The notes under the pieces: model-generated | The model's database searches: none | The model's input: the letters and a program-made list of their open reading frames with translations, nothing else | What the model was told of the DNA's origin: nothing | DNA from: Microscillaceae bacterium | Lineage (GTDB): Bacteria; Bacteroidota; Bacteroidia; Cytophagales; Microscillaceae | Length of the DNA stretch: 18,710 bases | Assembly (NCBI GenBank): GCA_003483885.1 | Contig: DMXI01000574.1 | Span: forward strand, 1 to 18,710 | Direction of reading: 5' to 3' | Program-made: the position numbers and the translations under genes | Part shown: positions 1-7,635 of the stretch, one piece after another | Position numbering within the stretch: position 1 is the first letter of the stretch | How the letters are laid out: each line of letters begins with the position of its first letter

Positions 1-1077
1 ATTCCGCAAATTTCGGCTATTATGGGGCCTTGCGCAGGAGGAGCAGTATATTCGCCGGCCATCACCGACTTTATCATGATGGTGGAGAATACTTCTTATA
101 TGTTTGTAACGGGGCCAAAAGTAGTAAAAACGGTTACGAATGAGGAAGTAACCTCTGAGGAATTGGGAGGAGCCAGTACCCACAGCACCAAAAGTGGGGT
201 AACCCATTTCGCTTTTGCCAACGAAGTAGAGTGCATCAATAACTTGAAGCGATTGTTGAGCTATATTCCTCAAAACTGCGAAGAAGACGCCCCTATGTTG
301 CCTTATGAAAATAATGGCGATGAGCTTCGCAATAAGCTAAACACGGTAGTGCCTGCTAATCCTAATCAGCCTTACGACATGCGCGAGGTGATTGAAGAGA
401 TCGTAGATGTGGATAGTTTCTTTGAAGTACATAAAAATTTTGCTGAAAATATCGTGGTAGGCTTTGCCCGTTTGGGTGGCCGTAGTATTGGAATTGTGGG
501 TAACCAACCGGCCGTATTGGCAGGAGTATTGGACATCAATGCCAGTACCAAGGCAGGACGTTTTGTGCGTTTTTGTGATGCTTTCAATATTCCTTTGTTG
601 GTGCTTGAAGATGTTCCTGGATTTTTGCCGGGTACCGACCAAGAGTGGAATGGAATCATTACCAATGGCGCTAAACTATTGTATGCATTCTGTGAGGCTA
701 CGGTACCAAGAATCACCGTGATTACCCGCAAGGCCTATGGAGGCGCATACGACGTAATGAACTCTAAACACATTGGTGCGGATATGAACTATGCCTGGCC
801 TACTGCCGAAATTGCGGTAATGGGGGCCAAAGGTGCTGCGGAAATTATCTTTAAGAAAGAAATTGCGGAGGCAGATGATCCAGAAGCCAAGTTACAGGAA
901 AAGGTAGATGAATATACCCGCAAGTTTGCCACGCCTTATCGGGCAGCACACCGCGGCTACATCGACGAAGTAATTATGCCCGAACAAACTCGAGATAAAT
1001 TGATTCGTGCTTTCAAAATGTTAGAAAACAAGGTGGATACTTTGCCTAAGAAAAAACACGGTAATATTCCATTGTAA
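1..1077 (+). CDS. pccB: Acyl-CoA (propionyl-CoA type) carboxylase, carboxyltransferase beta subunit, 5'-truncated
   Basis: This is the C-terminal ~358 residues of a biotin-dependent carboxyltransferase that moves CO2 from carboxybiotin to an acyl-CoA, most likely propionyl-CoA giving methylmalonyl-CoA. The frame is open from base 1 (IPQISAIMGPCAGGAVYSPA), so the ATG at 22 is internal and the true start lies outside the window; full-length relatives have about 510 residues. Visible family signatures are the Gly-rich oxyanion-hole segment GPCAGGAVYSPA, the C-terminal crotonase-like half with GRSIGIVGNQP and the stretch FCDAFNIPLLVLEDVPGFLPGTDQ (split here only by reading), and the second oxyanion segment ITRKAYGGAYDVM. 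The biotin carboxylase and carrier subunits are not in the window. The substrate is inferred from overall resemblance to PccB; methylmalonyl-CoA decarboxylase alpha subunits and other acyl-CoA carboxylases share the fold. Confidence 0.93.
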   Translation: MPQISAIMGPCAGGAVYSPAITDFIMMVENTSYMFVTGPKVVKTVTNEEVTSEELGGASTHSTKSGVTHFAFANEVECINNLKRLLSYIPQNCEEDAPMLPYENNGDELRNKLNTVVPANPNQPYDMREVIEEIVDVDSFFEVHKNFAENIVVGFARLGGRSIGIVGNQPAVLAGVLDINASTKAGRFVRFCDAFNIPLLVLEDVPGFLPGTDQEWNGIITNGAKLLYAFCEATVPRITVITRKAYGGAYDVMNSKHIGADMNYAWPTAEIAVMGAKGAAEIIFKKEIAEADDPEAKLQEKVDEYTRKFATPYRAAHRGYIDEVIMPEQTRDKLIRAFKMLENKVDTLPKKKHGNIPL

Positions 1078-1090
1078 AAAATAATTCCAG

Positions 1091-1130
1091 ACCTGACAGG
1101 TTTCTGAACGACAGGCTTGTCAGGTTTATT
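1091..1130 (+). terminator. Rho-independent terminator-like hairpin after the carboxyltransferase gene
   Basis: Arms ACCTGACA (1091-1098) and TGTCAGGT (1118-1125) form a perfect 8-bp stem, followed at once by a T-rich run (TTATTTTTAT). It starts 13 nt after the carboxyltransferase stop, so it fits a terminator for that gene. Oddly, it ends only 8 nt before the ATG of the next small gene. Confidence 0.6.
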
Positions 1131-1133
1131 TTT

Positions 1134-1439
1134 ATGAAAACATCTCCTGCCCGTATTTTTTTGATAGTGATTGGCGCACAGCTTGTAGTGTTAGTATTAC
1201 TGTTTGTAGTACCTTTCAAAGGTTCCCGGAAGACGAACTATGTCCAAAAACAGCAAGTATTGCAGCGGTTTTCATTGAGCGATTATTGCCTTTCTACAGA
1301 GTCGCGCCATACTCGCCATATCAATTTTCCCGAGATAATCGCCCCTTTTCAGGATTTACCTGGTTATCACGATCACTTTCCTTCCTCGTCCTTTTTCAAA
1401 CCCCAACGCCAACGCCTGGAGATTAAGCCTAAGCAATGA
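1134..1439 (+). CDS. Small hypothetical protein with N-terminal membrane anchor
   Basis: I do not recognise a family. The 101-residue frame starts with a short basic segment (MKTSPAR) followed by a strongly hydrophobic stretch at about residues 8-27 (IFLIVIGAQLVVLVLLFVVP), which would be a signal anchor. The rest (~73 residues) is polar, rich in H, R, F and P, with no visible cysteine pair or catalytic motif. It is the only sizeable plausible frame between the carboxyltransferase and the TPR/phosphatase gene. The start lies just behind the hairpin at 1091-1125, which leaves little room for a leader, so it may depend on read-through or a promoter inside the upstream gene. It could be a real small inner-membrane protein or a chance frame. 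Confidence 0.45.
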   Translation: MKTSPARIFLIVIGAQLVVLVLLFVVPFKGSRKTNYVQKQQVLQRFSLSDYCLSTESRHTRHINFPEIIAPFQDLPGYHDHFPSSSFFKPQRQRLEIKPKQ

Positions 1440-1760
1440 TTAATGAGCAATTATGAGTTTTAATAGTCAGTGGTTAATTGTGTCATTGCTACATTGTTCC
1501 GCTTCGCTTATTGTTCTATTGTTGAATTGTTACACCTTCGGCTTTATTGTTACATTGCTAAATGGTTCCGCAATGCGATGATTAATTGTTAGCTCCTTCA
1601 GCTTCGCTCAGGACAGCGTTTTGCAAATATGAGAATAGGCTATTGGTTATTAGCGCTTAGCCTTTAGCTGCGCTTCGCACCGCCCTTGTTCCTTGATCCC
1701 TGTTCCTCTCTACGCTTCGCGCCCACTTTTCATTTTTCACTTTTAGCTTTTCACTTAAGT
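1440..1760. repeat. Degenerate short-repeat region (heptad-like ATTGTTA/CATTGTT units with GCTTCGC clusters)
   Basis: The spacer before the TPR/phosphatase gene consists largely of loosely repeated units of the type ATTGTTACATTGTT (e.g. around 1480-1500, 1526-1560, 1578-1592), interrupted by short GC-rich mini-palindromes such as CCGCTTCGC (from about 1499), CCTTCGGC, CGCAATGCG, AGCTTCGCT (near 1600) and several further GCTTCGC words up to about 1720. No convincing coding frame is present; a 72-codon frame at 1686-1904 is low-complexity and runs into the next gene. Degenerate AT-rich heptads of this sort are common in spacers of large Cytophagales and cyanobacterial genomes. I see no definite promoter, though the 1800-1900 part must contain the one for the downstream gene. 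Confidence 0.5.
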
Positions 1761-1900
1761 CATACCTTTTTTCCCGCTTTTCCCGTTTTAACTAGTGACA
1801 CCAGAACATCCATCACCAAATTTGAGATAATTCTTTATTTTTACCTTTTTCAAAGTTACATTACAACAGGTACCTTATCTATAAAGCTTATACGATTTAC

Positions 1901-4102
1901 ATGAAGGTTATACGCTACTTTTTGCTATTACATGTTTTGGTGGTTTTTGGTGTGCAAGCGCAGAATAAGCGCATCGATAGCTTACAAAAAGTGCGAGAAA
2001 GCATCAAAGGCAACAGTACAAAAGCTGCCAGACAAAAAGTAGATATATTCACCGAACTTTGTTGGGAATTAAACGAGTCGGATCCTAAAAAGGCCTTAGG
2101 TTTTGGTAAAGAAGCCTTGACCCTCGCCAAAACCATTAAGTACACCAGAGGAGAAGCCATTTCTCTCAAAAACATTGGGGTACTGTATCAATACCAGGGA
2201 AACTACCCCCAGGCCTTGGAAAACTACCTCCAATCATTAAAAATTTTTGAGCAAATCAAGGATGAAGCGGGCATAGCCAATGTGCTCAACAACATCGGAA
2301 TTGTATACCGTAACCAAGGCAATTACAAAAAGGCCCTGACTTACTTTGTGCGGGTACAAAAAATAGACGAAAAGAATAAAGACCAAACTGGACTCGCCAG
2401 TATTCTCAATAATTTAGGAAGTATTTATTATCAGCAAGATGAGTTTGAAAAGGCGAAGGGCTATTTTATGCAATCGCTCAATATAGAAAAAGGACTTAAA
2501 GATGATGGAGGAGTTTCTATCAGCTACAATAACCTGGGACTGGTAGCCATTGCCGAAGATAGTGTCCAAAAAGCCATTGATTATTATCAAAAGGCCTTGT
2601 TATTAGATGAAAAAGCGGGCAATAAAGCAAGTGCAGCAGGCACCTTAAACAACATTGCTTATGCATATCAAAAAAAGGATGATTTGAATAAATCCTTGAG
2701 CTATGCATTGCGCGGTTATAAACTGGCAGAAGAACTAAACTCGCAGGAATTGGTGATGCAGTTGAGCGAAACCTTGATGACAATTTATGAAGGGCTCAAA
2801 GATTTTGAAAAAGCCTACGAGTATCAAACTTATCATTTGTTTGCCAAAGAAGAAGTATTCAACGAGGCCAATACCAAAAAGGTAGCCAACCTACAAAGTG
2901 CCTATGAACTTGAGAAAAAACAAGCTGAAGTGGCCCTGCTCAAAGCCAACGAAGAGCGCAGCAAAGCAGAAAGCGCACGTCGTCAATCTATCATTATTTT
3001 TACCTTGATGGTGATTATTGTTTTGGCTGTAGGTATGATAGGTTTGTATGTGAGCAATCAACGGCGAAAAAGAATGAATGGGATTTTGCGTAAACAACGC
3101 AATGTGCTGAGAGAGAAAAACGAAGAAATCAATCAGCAAAAAGAAGAAATATCGGCCCAAAGAGACGCTATTGAGGAGCGTAACAGCCAAATAGTTGCCA
3201 AAAACCAAGACATCGAGAGTAGTATTCAATACGCCAAGCGCATTCAGGAGGCTATCTTGCCCAATAAAGAAGAAATGAAACATGCCCTGCCTCAACATTT
3301 CATTTATTACCGTCCTCGCGACATCGTAAGCGGTGATTTTTATTGGTTTGCCAAAACTGAACCATTACCATTATACGCCGATTCGCCTGATTTTCAAGGA
3401 AATAAACTACTCAAAGGTTTTGAGAACGAGAAGCTTATTTTGGCAGCTGTAGATTGTACCGGGCACGGAGTTCCGGGCGCTTTTATGTCGGCTATTGGCG
3501 ATTCATTGCTCAACCATATCGTGTTTGATCGTCGCTTGCACGAACCTGCCAGTATTTTAAAAGCCCTACAAGATGGTGTACGAAAAGCATTGCGCCAAGA
3601 CGAAATCGAGAATAGGGATGGAATGGATATGGGGCTGGTGGTTATTGATATGGAGAAAAAAGAACTGACTTTTGCTGGTGCCAGAAATTCCCTATGGATT
3701 ATTCAGGACGATGAAATGACGGAAATAAGGGGAGATGCGGTGTCTATTGGCGGTTGGCAGCCCAACCAACACTACCAATTTACGACGCATACTTTCTCGA
3801 TTGATACCTCTACCAGTATTTATATGGCATCGGATGGTTACCAAGACCAATTTGGTGGGCCAAAAGGCAAGAAGTTTATGCGCCGTAAATTGAGAGAGCT
3901 GTTCAAAGAGATTTACCATAAGCCTATGGAAGAACAGCATCGCATCATTGATATTACTATGAAAGAATGGATGAGCTTTCCGGCAGTTGATGCGGCTCAG
4001 CATGAACAAGTAGACGATATGCTGGTAGTAGGCGTAAGGTTCCAAACTATCAAAGAGCGCATGTCGTTTCGCCGCAAAACCGATTTCTCTAAACATATTT
4101 AA
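1901..4102 (+). CDS. Signal peptide/TPR/TM/SpoIIE-type serine phosphatase signalling protein
   Basis: 733 residues. The order is: signal peptide (about 1-21, ending VQAQ), a TPR array covering roughly residues 60-300 with repeated YQ.QGNY..AL.Y...L and NNIG..Y cores, a membrane span (about 362-384, SIIIFTLMVIIVLAVGMIGL), a basic coiled coil (about 385-450, Q/E/K rich), and a PP2C-family SpoIIE domain (about 450-715). Metal-binding acidic residues are visible in SGDFYW (D479), DCTGHGVPG (D518) and VDDMLVVG (D705, D706), so the phosphatase looks catalytically intact. The layout suggests periplasmic TPRs that sense or bind a partner and a cytoplasmic Ser/Thr phosphatase, perhaps acting on an anti-anti-sigma or other phosphoprotein. 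That role is inferred from the SpoIIE/RsbU family. It is abundant in Cytophagales. No functional link to the nitrate genes is visible; it converges on nirD. Confidence 0.9.
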   Translation: MKVIRYFLLLHVLVVFGVQAQNKRIDSLQKVRESIKGNSTKAARQKVDIFTELCWELNESDPKKALGFGKEALTLAKTIKYTRGEAISLKNIGVLYQYQGNYPQALENYLQSLKIFEQIKDEAGIANVLNNIGIVYRNQGNYKKALTYFVRVQKIDEKNKDQTGLASILNNLGSIYYQQDEFEKAKGYFMQSLNIEKGLKDDGGVSISYNNLGLVAIAEDSVQKAIDYYQKALLLDEKAGNKASAAGTLNNIAYAYQKKDDLNKSLSYALRGYKLAEELNSQELVMQLSETLMTIYEGLKDFEKAYEYQTYHLFAKEEVFNEANTKKVANLQSAYELEKKQAEVALLKANEERSKAESARRQSIIIFTLMVIIVLAVGMIGLYVSNQRRKRMNGILRKQRNVLREKNEEINQQKEEISAQRDAIEERNSQIVAKNQDIESSIQYAKRIQEAILPNKEEMKHALPQHFIYYRPRDIVSGDFYWFAKTEPLPLYADSPDFQGNKLLKGFENEKLILAAVDCTGHGVPGAFMSAIGDSLLNHIVFDRRLHEPASILKALQDGVRKALRQDEIENRDGMDMGLVVIDMEKKELTFAGARNSLWIIQDDEMTEIRGDAVSIGGWQPNQHYQFTTHTFSIDTSTSIYMASDGYQDQFGGPKGKKFMRRKLRELFKEIYHKPMEEQHRIIDITMKEWMSFPAVDAAQHEQVDDMLVVGVRFQTIKERMSFRRKTDFSKHI

Positions 4103-4185
4103 GGGATCGTTCAAAAAATAGTATACGCATTTTGAGTGATCTTTCTCGTATAAACTTTGCGTATCTTATTAAATGAATGATCCCT
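4102..4185. repeat. Nested inverted repeat between convergent genes
   Basis: Outer arms AGGGATCGTTCA (4102-4113) and TGAATGATCCCT (4174-4185) pair over 12 positions with one G.T. Inner arms ATACGCA (4123-4129) and TGCGTAT (4158-4164) pair perfectly. The element begins at the last base of the phosphatase stop codon and ends 12 bp before the nirD stop. It may serve as a two-way terminator hairpin between the convergent genes, although no strong T-run follows the arms. Alternatively it is a miniature element with terminal inverted repeats. I see no clear target duplication. Confidence 0.55.
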
Positions 4186-4196
4186 AAGGCCTTAAG

Positions 4197-4565
4197 TCAA
4201 AACCCCACATAGACATATCCATCTTCTATTTTTACTGGATAAGTGGCAATGGCAGGTTCATCACCGTTGAGGTTTTCGCCTGTTTTGAGCGAAAATGTTT
4301 TTTTATGATAAGGGCAGGCTACTTTTGGTTCTCCTTTGGACGAACCAATCATTCCACGGGATAAAATCATTTGCATTTTGTGAGGGCAAAGGTTTTGGCA
4401 AGCATACCATTCATTTCGGCGAGCAAAGTTAAAAATTGCGATTTGCATATCTTTATATCTTATACAAGCCCCTCCATCTGCGGGAAAATCAGCAACCTTA
4501 GCAGCCTTGAACCAATGGGTTACTTCGTTGACTTTAATCGTTTGGTATTTTTCTAATTCAATCAT
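4197..4565 (-). CDS. nirD: Nitrite reductase (NADH) small subunit NirD, Rieske-type
   Basis: A 122-residue protein with a complete Rieske [2Fe-2S] ligand set: C60-P-H62 and C84-P-Y-H87, separated by a typical loop. It partners NirB in assimilatory reduction of nitrite to ammonium in the cytoplasm. The length (~105-125) and the ending PVKIEDGYVYV fit NirD. Some NirD proteins have lost the iron-sulfur ligands; this one keeps them, so it should bind a cluster. It lies downstream of nirB on the same strand, but 408 bp away instead of the usual few bases. Its start ATG is preceded by an AT-rich stretch with no Shine-Dalgarno, which is common in Bacteroidota. A general Rieske ferredoxin is the alternative, but the neighbour makes NirD much more likely. 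Confidence 0.9.
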   Translation of the reverse strand: MIELEKYQTIKVNEVTHWFKAAKVADFPADGGACIRYKDMQIAIFNFARRNEWYACQNLCPHKMQMILSRGMIGSSKGEPKVACPYHKKTFSLKTGENLNGDEPAIATYPVKIEDGYVYVGF

Positions 4566-4973
4566 GATAATTATGAATTATTAATGGTGAATTATGAGTT
4601 TTCTTCGCTTAATTTGTTGTGTAGCCTAAATAAGCGATTGACTATCAGTGCTTAGGTAATCTGGAACAAAAGTTATAGTTTGAATATAGGCCAGTCTGTG
4701 AAAACACAGCCTGAGGCAAAGCATCATATATGTTGTTTTCCTTAGTGTTGCTTTGCTCGCGGGCTGAGGTTAGCATTGCGAGGGGACTGGTCCTGTGGGT
4801 AAGCTTATGCTGTCCAAGCTTTTTTCCTTTATTTTTTGGCTCAAAAAATGAAGCCGCCGGAGGCAAATGCTGCAAATAAACGATACATATAGGAGTTACT
4901 TTAAATCAGGCCTTGAGTGTATCTGGTAATGTTTCTTTAAAAAAACTTGGTTCTATTTAGCCCAAAATTAATA
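4566..4973. other. 408-bp nirB-nirD spacer holding repeat elements
   Basis: No credible gene. Near nirD there is a degenerate AATTATG-like run (4564-4600). A small hairpin follows (CTGTG 4696-4700, AAAA loop, CACAG 4705-4709), then one copy of a dispersed repeat (4748-4881). A 76-codon minus-strand frame at 4645-4875 lies almost wholly in the repeat and has no family look. Positions 4882-4973 show nothing I can name apart from a T-rich stretch after nirB. Confidence 0.6.
4748..4881. repeat. Dispersed intergenic repeat, copy 1
   Basis: Similar in order and spacing to 11517-11649. Shared blocks include TTGCTT-Y-GCTCGCGGG at the left end, a central ATGCTGT-Y-CA, an oligo-T/oligo-A hairpin, a CCG..GGAGG/CCGAAGG block and GGCAAAT at the right end. 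The hairpin here is ATTTTTTG (4831-4838), loop GCT, CAAAAAAT (4842-4849), a perfect 8-bp stem. In the other copy the outermost pair is C-G instead of A-T, so pairing is preserved. The two copies are diverged, so this is an old family, not a recent insertion. Confidence 0.55.
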
Positions 4974-7478
4974 TTACTTCCCCCAAGCCGCCGGTACTTT
5001 CTGCCCTCGTTGCTGGTCAAACTGCAAAGTATCATCAGAATCATCAGAATTGACAAAATGCTTGAACCTGGCCCGAAGTGCTGGATTATTGACAACCTCT
5101 TTCCATTCGCAACTATAAGCTTCTACCAACAGTTGCATTTCCTTTTCCAGTTGAGCACCAATACCCAGGCAGTCGTTCACCACCACATCTTTTAAGTATT
5201 CTAGTCCTCCATCTAGTTTATTGAGCCAAGGCGCCGTACGGGTCAAAGGTTCTGCGGTTTTGATATAAAACATCAAATAACGATCAATGTAGCGAATACA
5301 GGTTTCACTGTCTACATCGTTGGCCAGTAGCTGGGCGTGTTGTGGTTTAGAGCCTCCGTTGCCACCAACGTATAAATTCCAACCTTTTTCGGTGGCTATG
5401 ATCCCAAAATCTTTGCTTTGGGCTTCGGCACACTCCCTTATACAGCCCGAAACCGCCCCTTTGAGCTTATGAGGTGCGCGCAGCCCCCGATAACGTTGCT
5501 CTACCTCGATGGCAAACGACACCGAATCTTGCACGCCAAAGCGACACCAACTCGAGCCCACACAACTTTTCACCGTTCGTAGGGCTTTGCCATAAGCGTG
5601 TCCACTTTCAAATCCCGCCTGGATGAGTTCTTCCCAAATGTCAGGGAGTTGATCTACCCGTGCACCGAAAAGATCGATGCGTTGCCCGCCAGTAATTTTT
5701 ATGTATAAATTGTATTTCTGTGCTACAGTACCCAATACAATGAGCTTGTCAGGGGTAATTTCTCCCGCGGGTACCCGAGGTACCACCGAATAAGTACCTC
5801 CTCGTTGAATATTGGCTAAAAAACGATCGTTGGTGTCCTGAATGGTCATCGATTTATCTAAAATCATATCGTTCCAGGCGCTGGCCAATATAGAAGCAAC
5901 GGCTGGTTTACAAGTCTCACAACCATCTCCAGCACCATAAGTATCTAGTAATTCATCAAAAGTGCGAATGCCTTGTACCTTCACCAAGTCAAACAGTTCT
6001 TGTCGGGTATAGTCAAAATGCTCGCATAATGTTTTGCGTACCCGTTTTCCCATCGATTGTAGCGTGGCATCCAAAATATCAGCCAACATTGGGGAACAGC
6101 CACCACAAGTAACCCCGGCTTGGGTACAGGCTTTGATCTGAGCTACATTTTCTGCGCCTTGTTCGGTAATCGCAGCGATGATGGTTCCTTTACTGACATT
6201 TTCGCAGGAACAAATCTGGGCTTCAGCGGGTAAACTTTCTACCCCAAACCCTTGATTTTCCTGACTTTTCGCCTTGATTATCAAATCTTCGGGGTGAGGG
6301 GGAAGTGCCAGGTTGTTTTTATAAATCTGGAGCAATTGGTTGTATTGTTCCGCGTCTCCTACCAATATCCCTCCCAATAAAGATTGCCCGTCGGGAGATA
6401 CATTCAAACGTTTGTAAATCCCTTGCAACTGATCCTCTACCACAATACTACGATGAACTGCGGTGCCTAATGCATCGCCAAAACTTGCTACCTCCACCCC
6501 AATGAGCTTGAGCTTGGTAGACATATCGGCCCCAGCAAATGTTGATTCAGCTTTTTGTAGGAGTTGATTGACCACTACCTCGGCCATTTCGTATCCAGGG
6601 GCCACCAATCCATAAATCATTTCATCAAAAAGAGCCACTTCGCCAATCGCATAAATACTGGCATCGTTGGTTTGCATACGTTCATTCACCACGATGCCCC
6701 CTCGAGGACCTACCGCCAAATCACAACCCCGAGCCAATTCGTCTCGGGGGCGAATACCCGCAGAAATCACGAGCATGTCTATATTGAGTCTTTCTTTGTC
6801 AGCAAAAACCAGTGCTTCGAGCTTTCCATTGCCCAAAATCTGATGAGTGTTTTTATGGGTATGTACATTTACGCCAAGCTTGGCTATTTGGGCCTGTAAA
6901 ATAGCCGCTCCCTGGTCATCTAATTGCCTGGGCATCAGGCGAGAGGCAAATTCTACTACGTGAGTCTCTAATCCTAAATCCAATACTGCTTTGGCTGCTT
7001 CTAAGCCCAACAAACCTCCGCCCATCACTGCGACACTTTTTACGGTTTGGCCATAGGCAATGATGGCGTCCAGGTCTTCAATGGTTCTATATACAAATAC
7101 ACCTTGTTTTTCTACTCCTGGAATAGGCGGTACAAATGGAGTAGAACCAGTCGCAATCACTAATTTGTCATAGGCAGCAATGGTACCTTTATGACTGACT
7201 ACTTGCTTTTTGCTTCTATCAATTTGGGTGATCAACTCTCCCGTAATCAATTCAATGTCATTTTCTTCATACCAGTTTCGGGGAGCCATCGTCAGTTCTT
7301 CTACACTGGTGCCTGTAAAATAAGCACTGAGGTGTACCCGATCATACGCCGGGCGAGGTTCCTCACCAAAAACCTTTACTGAAAACCTGCGACTGTGATC
7401 TGCTTTGCGTAGCTTCTCGCAAAACTTATAACCTACCATACCATTTCCAATCACTACTATCTTTTCCATATTGTGCAT
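4974..7478 (-). CDS. nirB: Nitrite reductase (NADH) large subunit NirB
   Basis: 834 residues, full length for the family. It reduces nitrite to ammonium with NADH in the cytoplasm. Domains in order are: FAD-binding GxGxxG (G11-N-G-M-V-G16), NADH-binding GxGxxG (G153-G-G-L-L-G158), a BFD-like [2Fe-2S] domain with C423-x-C425 and C458-x2-C461, a second BFD-like helical segment (about 485-535), a nitrite/sulfite reductase half-domain from about 560, and the siroheme/[4Fe-4S] ligands C639-x5-C645 and C679-x3-C683. All expected ligands are present. Translation may start at residue 1 or at Met4, with no clear ribosome site for either. It is divergent from cobA, which supplies its siroheme precursor, and shares a 157-bp regulatory spacer with it. 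Confidence 0.96.
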   Translation of the reverse strand: MHNMEKIVVIGNGMVGYKFCEKLRKADHSRRFSVKVFGEEPRPAYDRVHLSAYFTGTSVEELTMAPRNWYEENDIELITGELITQIDRSKKQVVSHKGTIAAYDKLVIATGSTPFVPPIPGVEKQGVFVYRTIEDLDAIIAYGQTVKSVAVMGGGLLGLEAAKAVLDLGLETHVVEFASRLMPRQLDDQGAAILQAQIAKLGVNVHTHKNTHQILGNGKLEALVFADKERLNIDMLVISAGIRPRDELARGCDLAVGPRGGIVVNERMQTNDASIYAIGEVALFDEMIYGLVAPGYEMAEVVVNQLLQKAESTFAGADMSTKLKLIGVEVASFGDALGTAVHRSIVVEDQLQGIYKRLNVSPDGQSLLGGILVGDAEQYNQLLQIYKNNLALPPHPEDLIIKAKSQENQGFGVESLPAEAQICSCENVSKGTIIAAITEQGAENVAQIKACTQAGVTCGGCSPMLADILDATLQSMGKRVRKTLCEHFDYTRQELFDLVKVQGIRTFDELLDTYGAGDGCETCKPAVASILASAWNDMILDKSMTIQDTNDRFLANIQRGGTYSVVPRVPAGEITPDKLIVLGTVAQKYNLYIKITGGQRIDLFGARVDQLPDIWEELIQAGFESGHAYGKALRTVKSCVGSSWCRFGVQDSVSFAIEVEQRYRGLRAPHKLKGAVSGCIRECAEAQSKDFGIIATEKGWNLYVGGNGGSKPQHAQLLANDVDSETCIRYIDRYLMFYIKTAEPLTRTAPWLNKLDGGLEYLKDVVVNDCLGIGAQLEKEMQLLVEAYSCEWKEVVNNPALRARFKHFVNSDDSDDTLQFDQQRGQKVPAAWGK

Positions 7479-7635
7479 TAGGTTTAGTCTTCTTTAGCGG
7501 TTGTAAAACCAATGATTTCAGAAGTAATACGTAATTTTATACGTCATTATACTTAAAAATATTTGCGTAAACCCTTGCTTTGTCTTTATTTAATGAAAAT
7601 AATTAAGTAATAATACTGATTAGTGTACTAAATTC
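7479..7635. promoter_or_regulatory. Divergent nirB / cobA control region
   Basis: A 157-bp AT-rich spacer that must carry the promoters of both nirB (leftward) and cobA (rightward). It contains AAGTA-ATAA-TACTG at 7605-7618, one base off the AAGTA-N4-TACTT dyad found before nrtA and before the porin. It also has AAGTA (7522-7526), TACTTAA (7550-7556) and an ACGTA-N6-TACGT dyad at 7529-7544. I could not place convincing -33/-7 boxes. Confidence 0.5.
7605..7618. promoter_or_regulatory. Putative operator AAGTA-N4-TACTG (nirB/cobA)
   Basis: AAGTA (7605-7609), ATAA, TACTG (7614-7618). It matches the perfect dyads at 16333-16346 and 16849-16862 except for the last base. It is 18 bp before the cobA ATG. 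Binding by the NarL-type regulator encoded at 10593 is a hypothesis. Confidence 0.35.

Noticed and set aside
1686..1904. 72-codon plus-strand frame before the phosphatase gene
   Set aside because: Its translation is low-complexity (F, S, H rich), it lies in repeat DNA and overlaps the downstream start. No family resemblance.
4645..4875. 76-codon minus-strand frame in the nirB-nirD spacer
   Set aside because: It is almost wholly within the dispersed repeat and shows no protein-like pattern.
7529..7544. ACGTA-N6-TACGT dyad as an additional regulator site between nirB and cobA
   Set aside because: Only 5-bp arms in AT-rich DNA and no matching copy near nrtA or the porin; kept only as a note in the spacer entry.
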